Shown here piece by piece: positions 18,772-27,895 of a stretch of DNA of 64,000 nt (positions are counted from its first letter, which is position 1; each line of letters begins with the position of its first letter). The notes beneath the pieces were generated by a model, which saw nothing but the letters and a program-made list of their open reading frames with translations, ran no database searches and was not told the DNA's origin. The stretch is from Microcystis wesenbergii NRERC-220 (GTDB taxonomy: Bacteria; Cyanobacteriota; Cyanobacteriia; Cyanobacteriales; Microcystaceae). Made by a program: the position numbers and the translations under genes. The stretch covers positions 1,240,001-1,304,000 of the forward strand of contig NZ_JAVSJA010000001.1 of the NCBI RefSeq assembly GCF_032027425.1. The letters are read 5' to 3'.

Positions 18772-19224
18772 ATGAAATGCGATCGCTTTTTAACTCTTTC
18801 CCTAGTGTTAAGTCTGGGATTAGTTTTTCCCCCCTCTTTACCCGCACAAAATCCCCCCGCTACCACCTTTCAACCGGGTCCTTGGCAGCCTGTTGCTAGG
18901 GTGAATATGAGTCGTCCCGTGGAGATCAAAATTATCAATCAAACCGATATTGACCTCAATTATGACCTATCGGCCAATATTAATTCTTCTCCCCAATTAT
19001 TATCTCCGGGTACGGAGACAACCCTAAGAGGTTTCGTAATTCCAGCATATATTCTGATTAATCGGGCTAATGCCGCCGCGGATCGCTATTCTTCTAGTTT
19101 AATCTATGCCGTAGAGGTCAGTGATGATAATTTAGTCACGATTACTGTCACCAAAGTTCCGGGGAGTACCCCCGGTTATACCACCTTTAACATCAATCAA
19201 CAGGGTGCTATTTATATTTACTAG
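18772..19224 (+). CDS. Exported hypothetical protein
   Basis: Met10 of the open frame (ATG 18772) is chosen because AGGA lies about 10 bp upstream and the protein then begins with a signal peptide (CDRFLTLSLVLSLGLVFPPS ending LPAQ). The mature part, about 125 residues, is rich in Asn, Thr and Ile with alternating hydrophobic residues, suggesting a small beta-sandwich. It contains VEIKIINQTDIDLNYDL, which resembles domains presenting hydrophobic-residue pairs at surfaces. I do not recognise the family. Confidence 0.7.
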   Translation: MKCDRFLTLSLVLSLGLVFPPSLPAQNPPATTFQPGPWQPVARVNMSRPVEIKIINQTDIDLNYDLSANINSSPQLLSPGTETTLRGFVIPAYILINRANAAADRYSSSLIYAVEVSDDNLVTITVTKVPGSTPGYTTFNINQQGAIYIY

Positions 19225-19259
19225 CTCTAGCTTAAACTGTTGTGGAGCCACCCCGATAA

Positions 19260-21725
19260 TTATCCCTGCACTTTCTTAATTAATTCCTCCCGCAGGGGTT
19301 GTAGGAGAGTATCGAATTCGGGGAAATAATCGGGAGTAGCAAACAGATTATTAAACCATGTAGTGACGGCAATATTATCGACCACGGGAGTAAAATCAAA
19401 CGGTTGAACCCCATCGATATGACGACTGTTTACCCCAAAACCTGCCCTTTGACGACGATATGGCCAAGGGGTTGCCTTTTCTCTTAACCAGAGGTCAAAG
19501 TTAGCAGATTTGGCCATGGAATCGGCTAAATTTTTCTCTATCTCGGTCGGTAAAAAACTTTTTTGAGATTGTAACCATGCTTGTGGTAAAAGCTTCCCTC
19601 TTTCAGGGGGATTTAACCAAGCTTGTTTCAGTAAATCTACTCCGGGTAAGGGATTTTTTAGGGAGGGATTTAATAAAGCTTTTCCCACTTCTTTCCCGGA
19701 TTTTTGCCAATCTTGGGCCGCTTTCAGTTCATCCCCGCGCCACCAGGACAAACTCCCACGATAAAAATGCAGATTATTTTTCAAATTCTCGGAAGGGTTA
19801 CTTTGCAAAAGCTGACTATAAATTGAATCAACCCTGTCTAACATTTTTGTGTATATTGGTTGTAGGCTGGGTAAACGCCAGAGGGAACTGGTAATAAATA
19901 AAGGATCACGCACAGCTTCTAAAGCAAAAGCTTCTATAGCTAAATCGGGTTGATTTTGGGCCAGTAAACTGACGGCCAAACCCTGAAACACTCCTCTTTT
20001 AGCGGGGATTAATTTTATTGATTCGATAAAGGATTTAGTTGCTGCGCTGGGATTTTGCCTCAGTTGCAACCATCCCAGATTACTGTGGCCGAATTCTTGA
20101 TAGGGAGAAACCTGATTTCCTACTTGAAAATATTTAATTCCCTCGTTTAAAGCCTGAAGATTATTGGTATTAATAGCTAAATCGCCTAAATTCCAACCTA
20201 ATTGATAGGGATAATAGGGTTCCCAGGGGGCTAATTGATGGGCTTTAATCAGAGTATCGTGAAAAGGTGCGATCTTTTTTTCTGCCAAAAAATCGAAGCC
20301 ATAACTAGAAAGTTGCCAAGCGCGATGAATAGGAAGTAACCAAATTATCATGACTAACACAATTCCCAATCCTGTAAAAAAGATACCTTTTGGGGGAATA
20401 GCTAAAAACTTAGTTTCTTTTCTAGGTAAGGAAGAAGTCAGACAAGCTAGGTAAATAGTTAAGGTTCCGGCAATAGCAATATTATCTAATTGATAATCGG
20501 TTAAACTCATTAATCCGTAGCCGAATAATCCTGTATAAACACAGGGCAGTAAAATTTGATCGCTGAAATTGTCAGGGGCGGGAGAACGAAAAAAATGAAA
20601 AATCAGGACTATAACCAGTCCAATCCCTGCTAAAATGCCCCAAATGCCTAATTCAGCAAATAATTGAGCGGGGGTGCTATGCAGTTGATAAATCAATTCT
20701 GATGCCCTTCCCGCTATCAGGGGACGGTAGTGCTGATAAGTGATAGGAACATTGCCTAAACCAATCCCCGTCAAAAGATTTTCACTGCCCATCTGCCAAC
20801 CGATAAGGGTATTAATCCAACGATAGGAAAATTCGTTATCTCCTCCTCCCTGTACTAGGGAAGTTATCACGGTTTTTAGACGATTATTAGCGAAGATAAC
20901 AATAAATAAAAACAGCAAAGTGGCTAATCCTCCTAATCCTAACCAGAGTCGGGGAATTTGACTTCTAAAAATTAAAATTCCTAATCCTATTACACAAACC
21001 CCGATTAATCCTAGCCAACCACCCCGAGAACTGGTAGTGTAGAGATCGAGAATGCCTAAACCAATACCGGTAAACCATAGCCAACGCTGCCAATTTTTAG
21101 CCAATATAGCTAATCCCAATAGTAAAGGTAAGGCAAGAACGAGAAAACCCGCCACATAATTTTGATGACCCAAGGGCGCCCAATTGCGTAACTCTAAGAC
21201 TGAAAAATCAAAAGAAATCTCGACTCCATTTTGCTGTAATTCCCTAATCCTTGCTAATTCCGGTGATAAAGTTTGGCTTGTCCACAAAAAAAGACTGATA
21301 ATAATAAAAGCCAGACTGAGATAACCTTGAAAACTGAGGATAGCATAGCGTCGCTGGGGAGAATTATCAGTGATAATCCATTGATGCAGGGCGTATAAAG
21401 CGCAGATAATACCAATAGCTGCCCAACTATACCAGCGCGCTTGATTGGGAAATGGGGAGAAAAGACTAGAAATAATTAATCCCAAAACTATAATCCCAGT
21501 TATCAGATCAAAACCATTACCCAAACCAGTCAAGCTTTTATGGTGCCAAATCTGGGATAATAACCATAAAATCGGACAGAGTAAACCGATTTGCCAGATA
21601 GCGACCCAAGGCCACTGTACCATGAGACTATGACTATCGGCCATCAGGGTGAAAATTGCGTAGAGAAAAGCGGTAAGCAGTAACCACAGACGGGAAGTGG
21701 CAATATCGTTAGTCGTCTCAGTCAT
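19260..21725 (-). CDS. O-antigen ligase-like (Wzy/IctB type) membrane protein with TPR tail
   Basis: The 821-residue protein has about eleven to twelve membrane segments in the first 470 residues. These include the family's periplasmic loop and nearby motifs (LGHQNYVAGFLVLALP, TTSSRGGWLGLIGV, TGIGLGNVPITYQHYRP, LHSTPAQLFAELGIWG). The remaining 330 residues form TPR-like helical pairs (NSNLGWLQLRQNPSAATKSF-type repeats). This layout matches the O-antigen ligase / polymerase family that moves or polymerises surface polysaccharide. The cyanobacterial IctB name has been used for relatives, but a bicarbonate role is not supported by sequence. Confidence 0.82.
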   Translation of the reverse strand: MTETTNDIATSRLWLLLTAFLYAIFTLMADSHSLMVQWPWVAIWQIGLLCPILWLLSQIWHHKSLTGLGNGFDLITGIIVLGLIISSLFSPFPNQARWYSWAAIGIICALYALHQWIITDNSPQRRYAILSFQGYLSLAFIIISLFLWTSQTLSPELARIRELQQNGVEISFDFSVLELRNWAPLGHQNYVAGFLVLALPLLLGLAILAKNWQRWLWFTGIGLGILDLYTTSSRGGWLGLIGVCVIGLGILIFRSQIPRLWLGLGGLATLLFLFIVIFANNRLKTVITSLVQGGGDNEFSYRWINTLIGWQMGSENLLTGIGLGNVPITYQHYRPLIAGRASELIYQLHSTPAQLFAELGIWGILAGIGLVIVLIFHFFRSPAPDNFSDQILLPCVYTGLFGYGLMSLTDYQLDNIAIAGTLTIYLACLTSSLPRKETKFLAIPPKGIFFTGLGIVLVMIIWLLPIHRAWQLSSYGFDFLAEKKIAPFHDTLIKAHQLAPWEPYYPYQLGWNLGDLAINTNNLQALNEGIKYFQVGNQVSPYQEFGHSNLGWLQLRQNPSAATKSFIESIKLIPAKRGVFQGLAVSLLAQNQPDLAIEAFALEAVRDPLFITSSLWRLPSLQPIYTKMLDRVDSIYSQLLQSNPSENLKNNLHFYRGSLSWWRGDELKAAQDWQKSGKEVGKALLNPSLKNPLPGVDLLKQAWLNPPERGKLLPQAWLQSQKSFLPTEIEKNLADSMAKSANFDLWLREKATPWPYRRQRAGFGVNSRHIDGVQPFDFTPVVDNIAVTTWFNNLFATPDYFPEFDTLLQPLREELIKKVQG

Positions 21726-21883
21726 AGCGGGTGGATCGAGGATTAAAATTAATAAGTTATCTCAATTATTCTCTATTGAAAACCACCTCGGCCAGTTTCC
21801 AGGTTTAAATTAGTGATAGTCAAGTCAATAGAGTTAGGATTCTTATTCTTACTATTCCCCAATGATGGTTAGAAATTAAATAG

Positions 21884-23440
21884 ATGTTTAATCAGTTTCC
21901 GCGACGACAATTTCTCTATCTAACAGGGGGATTCACTGTCACCTTAGCAATTAATACCGGTTTAAAAGCCGAAATATTGCCAAAAAAAATAGAAATAGAG
22001 GCTTTTAGCCCCGATGGTCAACCTTTAAATAAAAAAGCCCTCAATCAACTCTATTTTCTCACCCTTGCTGCCCAACCTTTACCAAATCCTCCCCGCAATC
22101 TGGAGGAGGGAAAATTATTTTCTTCCCTTCCCCCCTCCCCTGTAGCGATAACTCTTAAGTTACCGGTGAAGGGTTTCGGGGAAATGTTCCTAGAGGCAGA
22201 TAATCGGGGTTTCGGTTACTCTGCTGCCGATTTTCCCTTAAATTTTAATTTAGCTGCCGCTGACTCCCATTTTTATCGGGTTAAACAGTCTCTCGAAGTC
22301 TGGCAGCAACAGGGGGGGCAATTTTCCCCCGCTATTTGGCAACGTCTGGAAACAGCGAAAAGCTATCTCGATTTAGCCAATGCCAGCGATAATAATAGAG
22401 AAAGGGTGCAGTACTGTGATAAAAGCTTAACTGAGAGTCTCTGGGCGGGGGAAATGGCAGTTATCAGTAAAGCAACCCAAATTATCGCCCAAAATTCTCT
22501 AAAACCAGACTTTCTCTTTGGTTGTAATTTTTTTGGCTATCCCCAACAGGGAGAAAAATACCAAGAATTATTCCAAGCAGTCTTTAATTTTGCAACAATA
22601 CCCTTTTATTGGCGATATTTTCAGCAAAATGAGACGGATAAACGAGTTGATTGGCTACTTAATCATAATATTACCCCGAAAGGTCATCCTCTCGTCTGGT
22701 TTCATCCCGTGGGCATTCCCGACTTTATCCGCAATCAACCCTTTGCAGAGATTAAAAAATTAGTGGCAACGCGAGTTAGGGAAGTTACGGCATATTATCG
22801 GGGAAAAATCAGCCATTTTGACGTGATTAACGAGGCTAACGGCATTAAATGGGCAAATGATTTAAATTTCTCCCTCAACCAGTTGATCGAATTAACCGAG
22901 ATTGCCTGTCAAGAATCCCGTCGCGGCAATCCGCAAGTGTATAGAATTGTTAATAGTTGTTGCACTTGGGGCGAAAATGTGGCATACCATCAACCGCCCC
23001 AACATAGTCCTTTAGAATATCTGCAAACTTGTCTAGAGGCAGGTATTGAATTTGAGGCGATCGGACTACAATTATATTATCCCGATCGAGATTTATTCGA
23101 GATCGATCGACAATTGGAACGTTTTAGTCAATTAGGAAAACCAATTCATATCACGGAATTAGGCATTTCTTCCGCCACCACCGTCGATGAATTATCCTAT
23201 TTAAAGGAACCCCTAGGACGGTGGCGCGATGACTGGAGTGAGGCAATTCAAGCCGATTGGGTGGAACAATTCTACAGCCTTTGTTATAGTAAATCCTATA
23301 TCAAAGCAATTAGTTGGTGGGATTTAACCGATAACGGTAATTTCTGGCCCCACGGAGGTTTAGTTAATAGGGATCTAACTCCGAAATTAGCCTACAAAAG
23401 GTTAAAAAATCTCCTACAAACCTGGCGAGGACAAGCATGA
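21884..23440 (+). CDS. Endo-1,4-beta-xylanase, glycoside hydrolase family 10, Tat-type signal
   Basis: The 518-residue protein begins MFNQFPRRQFLYLTGGF, a twin-arginine-type signal (RRxFL), then about 150 residues of unknown linker domain. The GH10 barrel follows: KGHPLVWFHPVGIP, the acid/base Glu in FDVINEANG and the nucleophile Glu in HITELGISSA, with a C-terminal WWDLTDNGNFW block. GH10 enzymes cut xylan or related beta-1,4 glycans. In a phototroph it may act on its own sheath polysaccharide. Its stop overlaps the start of the next gene by four bases. Confidence 0.87.
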   Translation: MFNQFPRRQFLYLTGGFTVTLAINTGLKAEILPKKIEIEAFSPDGQPLNKKALNQLYFLTLAAQPLPNPPRNLEEGKLFSSLPPSPVAITLKLPVKGFGEMFLEADNRGFGYSAADFPLNFNLAAADSHFYRVKQSLEVWQQQGGQFSPAIWQRLETAKSYLDLANASDNNRERVQYCDKSLTESLWAGEMAVISKATQIIAQNSLKPDFLFGCNFFGYPQQGEKYQELFQAVFNFATIPFYWRYFQQNETDKRVDWLLNHNITPKGHPLVWFHPVGIPDFIRNQPFAEIKKLVATRVREVTAYYRGKISHFDVINEANGIKWANDLNFSLNQLIELTEIACQESRRGNPQVYRIVNSCCTWGENVAYHQPPQHSPLEYLQTCLEAGIEFEAIGLQLYYPDRDLFEIDRQLERFSQLGKPIHITELGISSATTVDELSYLKEPLGRWRDDWSEAIQADWVEQFYSLCYSKSYIKAISWWDLTDNGNFWPHGGLVNRDLTPKLAYKRLKNLLQTWRGQA

Positions 23441-23709
23441 ATACAATTAGTAATTTTTTAGCTAGTGCTATTGTCGGCGGTTGGATTATGACTATGGCGG
23501 TTTTTGTTATCCAAAATATCCAACCAGTTTCTTTAAAGTTTCTACAATTTGAGTCAATTAAAGTACCTATCGGCATTTTATTGGCTTTTTCTTTGGCAAT
23601 GGGATTTTTTATCGCCGCAGTTATTCCCGCTTTTTTGAGAAAGTCGAAAAAATCTCCTCGCAGTCGCTTTTCTCCCCCAGAATCGGGGTTAGACGAGTTT
23701 GATTTTTAA
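23437..23709 (+). CDS. LapA-like (DUF1049) small membrane protein
   Basis: The 90-residue protein has two membrane segments (residues about 8-28 and 45-67) split by NIQPVSLKFLQFESIKVPIG, the pattern of LapA/DUF1049 proteins, and a basic then acidic tail. In other bacteria LapA works with LapB in lipopolysaccharide assembly. The ATG overlaps the xylanase stop (ATGA), implying co-translation, which hints that both act at the cell envelope. Confidence 0.75.
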   Translation: MNTISNFLASAIVGGWIMTMAVFVIQNIQPVSLKFLQFESIKVPIGILLAFSLAMGFFIAAVIPAFLRKSKKSPRSRFSPPESGLDEFDF

Positions 23710-23959
23710 ATAGTCTTTTGACTGGCTAATTTATCGGCTCTCTTAGGGTTTGGTGGGTAAAATGTGTTCTAAGATACAGTCTTGCCAGCGAGCGACTGGA
23801 AAGAACCACAAAGACACAAAGGACACGAAGATCGATCGGTCTTATATAAGTTAAACTGGTCGCAACGCGCTCGCTACGCGAGATCACACCAAGAATAAGA
23901 GAGCCATTTATCGGCAGCATCCCGGGTGTATATTGTAGGAGCTAATTGCATTTTGTACT

Positions 23960-25435
23960 TTAAACAAGATTACAATTTTTGATAGCTGTTAGGACTCTCT
24001 GATGAATAGAAGCAAATAAACTTCCTTGCCATAAATAATTAAATTTCTTTTCTGTGATTAGATTGAGACAATTTAAAATTCGCTTTTTCCAGTCCTGTTG
24101 ATTGTGAATGTTATTTCCCCAAGCTTGAAATAATTCCTTCTCACTAATGCCACCTAATTTATGAGATAATCGATTTCTATGATTACGCAATTCTTCAGAA
24201 CCCCAAGCTTTTAAATCCTTAAAGTTTGCCTGGGGAGAAGTGAGAGCAATATACTTCTCTATTAATCTCTGTTGAGTGCGACTATCTAGCTTAATTTCAG
24301 GGACAGGATTGCCATTATTAACAAAAAGTTCTTTAAGAGCAGGATATTTATTCAACACAGATGATTGTAAAGATGAATAAGTATATTCAGAATTAACCAT
24401 ATAGTCTTTAAATTCATGTTTTAAACACTCATAAATTAAGCCTTCTACCGCTCGGAAACTATGAAGCATAGCCTCGGTTGTATTTTTTTGTTTTAGTCTA
24501 ACTACTGCGGTATAAGCTTGTTCATAGGCCATCCACCAATATTGTTGATGCTGCTCTTTTTGTTGATTATTGAAACTAAAAGAAGCGGATTGAAAAAAAT
24601 CTTCAAATTGTCCTTGATTCCAGCTTACTCCAGATTTAATTAGAGCATAAGTTTCTTTCCATTTTTGTTTATTTTGTTCATAGTAAGGTTTAACTAAGTT
24701 CTGAAGACCAGCATAATCATAGCGTTCTAATAATTGTAGGGCTTGTTGTCGAGTGCGATCCCAAAGATAGTTAGTCCCTAAAAAAGGCCCTGTGTAATCT
24801 GAAGAAATTCCCTTTTGATTGTTAGAAGGGGTGGGAATAAATTCATAGAATTTAATATCGTTTCCATAAAAACTCAATCCCGAAATTCTCGACGCTTCTG
24901 AAGCTTGCCCCACCCCACCTTTTAGGCACAATAAAATGGGTTGATCGGGTTGAGGTTTTATATTTTCTTTCCATACTTGTTGCCACCAACGGAACATTTC
25001 CTCGAAGTTAGAAGGGTTTTCATCATTTCTACCTATATAGAGAATATTTACTACCAAATCAGAATTTAATTTATTTAGCCAATACTTAATTAATTCTCCT
25101 GAGTAAAGAGTATCTTTTTCTCTTTCTTTTACTGTTTCATTTTGATCAGTTACTACTAAATAAACTTTTTCGAGATCATTGATTTTATCTTCCAAAAGCT
25201 TACCCAGAATGACTGGTTTTACTCGATCGCCATAATATTCAATGTTTTCCCAAAGGTATTGGGATATTTCTCGAAAAGATGATTTTTCGGTCAGAGCTAA
25301 ATCAGACACTACTTCTATCTGTTCTCCGAGAATATCACCTTTCATGCGATCATCGCCAATATTATACCAGTCACCAGTGGTGACTTGAAACATTAAATCT
25401 CTGGTTCCGATCGTTGCAACTAAAATTGATTTCAT
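23960..25435 (-). CDS. CRISPR-associated CARF-HEPN protein (Csm6/Csx1-like ribonuclease)
   Basis: Start at 25435 (MKSILVATIGTRDLMFQ), four bases after the stop of the upstream cmr gene; the longer frame overlaps that gene. The protein has 491 residues. The N-terminal half looks like a Rossmann-type CARF domain (ILVATIGTRD, LVVTDQN, CLKGGVGQASEASR). The C-terminal half is helical with RNRLSH near residue 418, fitting the HEPN Rx4H motif. Such proteins are RNases switched on by cyclic oligoadenylate made by Cas10, which here has an intact GGDD. It is the last gene of the cmr operon. Subfamily naming is uncertain. Confidence 0.8.
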   Translation of the reverse strand: MKSILVATIGTRDLMFQVTTGDWYNIGDDRMKGDILGEQIEVVSDLALTEKSSFREISQYLWENIEYYGDRVKPVILGKLLEDKINDLEKVYLVVTDQNETVKEREKDTLYSGELIKYWLNKLNSDLVVNILYIGRNDENPSNFEEMFRWWQQVWKENIKPQPDQPILLCLKGGVGQASEASRISGLSFYGNDIKFYEFIPTPSNNQKGISSDYTGPFLGTNYLWDRTRQQALQLLERYDYAGLQNLVKPYYEQNKQKWKETYALIKSGVSWNQGQFEDFFQSASFSFNNQQKEQHQQYWWMAYEQAYTAVVRLKQKNTTEAMLHSFRAVEGLIYECLKHEFKDYMVNSEYTYSSLQSSVLNKYPALKELFVNNGNPVPEIKLDSRTQQRLIEKYIALTSPQANFKDLKAWGSEELRNHRNRLSHKLGGISEKELFQAWGNNIHNQQDWKKRILNCLNLITEKKFNYLWQGSLFASIHQRVLTAIKNCNLV

Positions 25436-25439
25436 GAGA

Positions 25440-27422
25440 TTATAAAGGGAATATTTGAGCAAAATTTTGAGGACTTGTATTACTTCTTAATTGTTTGATA
25501 AACTCTTGACGGGGATTCAGATTAGCACCGAATACAGTAACTATCTGACAGCTAAAATGATCATCTCCTACATTCGCAATCCAGACTGGAGATGGTTTAG
25601 TGTCTTCCTTTTTTCTACCTACTTTGCCACAAAGGTCTGGATTATAGTTACCGTTAGGGTTAAATTCTGGAGAATGAAGAACTTTTAACGCATAAACTTT
25701 ATTACTACTATTTTCACCCTTACAAACCAAAATTTTACAATTACTATCCGCTACATCATTCCAAAAATTTTGGGATACTTGACCCACTGTTCTAAGATTA
25801 TTAGGATCGATGTCAGCGCCGACAACTTGCCCTAGAGAGTTATAAAAATCTCTTAAACGAGCTTGAAATTGTCTTTGCACACGCTGAATACTATTGGGAG
25901 TTTCCCAAAATTCTTCATCGTTATTAATATAAATCGTACAACCGCGAATTTGGGGATTACTGCTTCTTTTGTATTTCGGTCGTCTTGCACCCTGACCTAT
26001 ACCACCCATATTCACAATGAACCAAAGTAAATGTTTGTACAATTTTTTTAGGGAATTTATTTGACTTGTCGGTGTCTCGGTCGATAGAGATAAAATTACA
26101 CTACCATGTTGCTCATTGTTGTGATGACTAGGAGTTTCGGTAGTATTAACTTTGAGATAACCGTATTTTTTATTTTTAGGATTAATACTTCCAAATAATT
26201 TAGCTTCAATCTCTTGAACACCGTATTTTTTAGGATTAATACCTCCAAATAATTTAGCTTCAATCTCTTGAACTTCGTTAATAGGTAAAACTCCGGATGC
26301 AAAAACACGAAACCAGTATCGCATCATCGATTTAAAGGCTGTCGGACGAACTTCTGCAACGGGTGCGCTCCGCATTTGCCATTCATTGCGTCGGTCATTC
26401 CATTGCCATTGGGTGAATCTTTGATAACCATGAATTAATTGACCTTCTAGCTCGAAATCCAAGCGATAAAACCCCGAATCGTGGCCATTTTTATTATTAT
26501 CAGGATGAATATTATCATTAATTGGCTTTAATTCACCGTAACCACTATTTACTTGTGAACCTATGCCAAGCTGTAAACCTTTTTTCAGCCATTGTTTTAC
26601 CTGTTCAAGTATCTTTTCATCTTGACAGTTACTAGCTAGACGTAAACCAATTAAAAAAGTTGATTCTTTGAGAGAGAAAAAAGGATTAGGGTTAGGAGAA
26701 TATTCCATAGAATCATCTTTCCATGACCAAATATTATTAGCCATGTCCATTTCTAACCCCCCGTTTTTAGAAGGTAAAGGATAGGCATCAAAAAAGACAA
26801 CTTTACCCGTTTTATTTTTTTCCTCTTTGGCGTTTATATCACCAAAATAGGGAGCGATTTCTTTTTCCGCGTCTTTCCATTCCAGATTATTTTCCGCCAT
26901 GATTTCTCGGATGGCTTGGTTTCTGGCAACACCGCGCAATGTACTAGATGGAATATAGGGCATTCCGAGGGCATCAAAGGCAGGTAAAAGAATACTTTCC
27001 GGTCCACGATGACCACCGACACGAATACGCCAAGTGGATTTGACTTGAAAAGCGATTCCGTCTTTCGCTAACAGTTGGGTACGCCGATGGAGTTGTTCAA
27101 GACGCTGAGTGTAGTTAGCATTTTCTTGGGCTGTTTGCAGAATTTGGGTTTTAGTCGCATCTTTGTGTGGATAGTCGGCAGCACGCATCCAACGGAGATA
27201 TTCGACAAAACTGGCTGATTGGTCGGGTTGAGGTTCGTTTTCGGGGTCTAACCACGGTGAGGGTGGAGGAGGATTGTTATTGCCGCCACCGCCGTTATTA
27301 TTGCCACCGCCACCACTAAGAGGCTTTTTAGGGGGTTGGTTGTTATTTGTGGGTTTTATAGCTTGATTTTTTAGGGTGGGTTTTTGAGGGCGATTAGGAC
27401 GTTGTAAGGGGCTATGGGACAT
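25440..27422 (-). CDS. Cmr6-Cmr1 fusion RAMP protein
   Basis: The 660-residue protein carries two RAMP units. A disordered start with Gly/Asn/Pro runs (about residues 35-60) precedes a Cmr6-like part (YIPSSTLRGVARNQAI; glycine loop GIGSQVNSGYGEL near 290). After about residue 310 a Cmr1-like part begins, with RPTAFKSMMRYWFRVFASG and LFGG. In most type III-B systems these are separate subunits, Cmr1 at the 3' head and Cmr6 at the top of the filament. Fusion fixes their one-to-one ratio. An internal 54-60 bp tandem duplication is described separately. Next gene starts after four bases. Confidence 0.83.
   Translation of the reverse strand: MSHSPLQRPNRPQKPTLKNQAIKPTNNNQPPKKPLSGGGGNNNGGGGNNNPPPPSPWLDPENEPQPDQSASFVEYLRWMRAADYPHKDATKTQILQTAQENANYTQRLEQLHRRTQLLAKDGIAFQVKSTWRIRVGGHRGPESILLPAFDALGMPYIPSSTLRGVARNQAIREIMAENNLEWKDAEKEIAPYFGDINAKEEKNKTGKVVFFDAYPLPSKNGGLEMDMANNIWSWKDDSMEYSPNPNPFFSLKESTFLIGLRLASNCQDEKILEQVKQWLKKGLQLGIGSQVNSGYGELKPINDNIHPDNNKNGHDSGFYRLDFELEGQLIHGYQRFTQWQWNDRRNEWQMRSAPVAEVRPTAFKSMMRYWFRVFASGVLPINEVQEIEAKLFGGINPKKYGVQEIEAKLFGSINPKNKKYGYLKVNTTETPSHHNNEQHGSVILSLSTETPTSQINSLKKLYKHLLWFIVNMGGIGQGARRPKYKRSSNPQIRGCTIYINNDEEFWETPNSIQRVQRQFQARLRDFYNSLGQVVGADIDPNNLRTVGQVSQNFWNDVADSNCKILVCKGENSSNKVYALKVLHSPEFNPNGNYNPDLCGKVGRKKEDTKPSPVWIANVGDDHFSCQIVTVFGANLNPRQEFIKQLRSNTSPQNFAQIFPL
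26161..26274. repeat. In-frame tandem duplication inside the cmr6-cmr1 fusion gene
   Basis: Two head-to-tail copies (26161-26220, 60 bp; 26221-26274, 54 bp) differ by a 6-bp indel and one substitution. They encode VQEIEAKLFGGINPK and VQEIEAKLFGSINPK one after the other. Both lengths are multiples of three, so the frame stays open. The LFGG block of Cmr1-type RAMPs is thereby doubled. Confidence 0.9.
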
Positions 27423-27485
27423 AATAATTATAATTTCCTTTCTAGTTCAATGAATTATAAAAACTGTGGTGACAATTTACCTGAG

Positions 27486-27875
27486 TTAGTCCCCACTTTC
27501 CACATCGGAATAGATGGCATTAGCCCAGAAGCTAAATTCTTGGGCGATTTCCAAGCCTAAACCCGTTAGTCCTAGATAATCATCGGTAGATAAATCCTTG
27601 AGAGTAGTTAATCCTTGAGAATTAGAAAGATTATCTCTTTTAGATAACTTTTCTAGGCATTGAAAATACTTTTTAACCACCTGTTTTTTTCCTTCTTGAT
27701 TGAGGGCAGTTTCTTCGGCTTTTAGTCGCATCATTCCCCAAGTAGAAAGATAGGTATAAAGTTCAATAGCTTGATTTTTTTGTTCTTTGCGGCGACTATC
27801 ATCAGCAGTATCTGAGGACAATTTTTGCAAGGCAGTGAATACGGGATTGCTAATCGTTCTAGGGTCGAATGTCAT
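27486..27875 (-). CDS. cmr5: CRISPR type III-B small subunit Cmr5
   Basis: The 129-residue helical protein fits Cmr5 in length and in its C-terminal signature YLGLTGLGLEIAQEFSFWANAIY. Cmr5 lines the filament beside the Cmr4 backbone and helps hold target RNA. It lies between the Uma2 gene (20 bp upstream) and the cmr6-cmr1 fusion (about 60 bp downstream). Confidence 0.9.
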   Translation of the reverse strand: MTFDPRTISNPVFTALQKLSSDTADDSRRKEQKNQAIELYTYLSTWGMMRLKAEETALNQEGKKQVVKKYFQCLEKLSKRDNLSNSQGLTTLKDLSTDDYLGLTGLGLEIAQEFSFWANAIYSDVESGD

Positions 27876-27895
27876 GGTTATTTTGGCTCCAAAAG

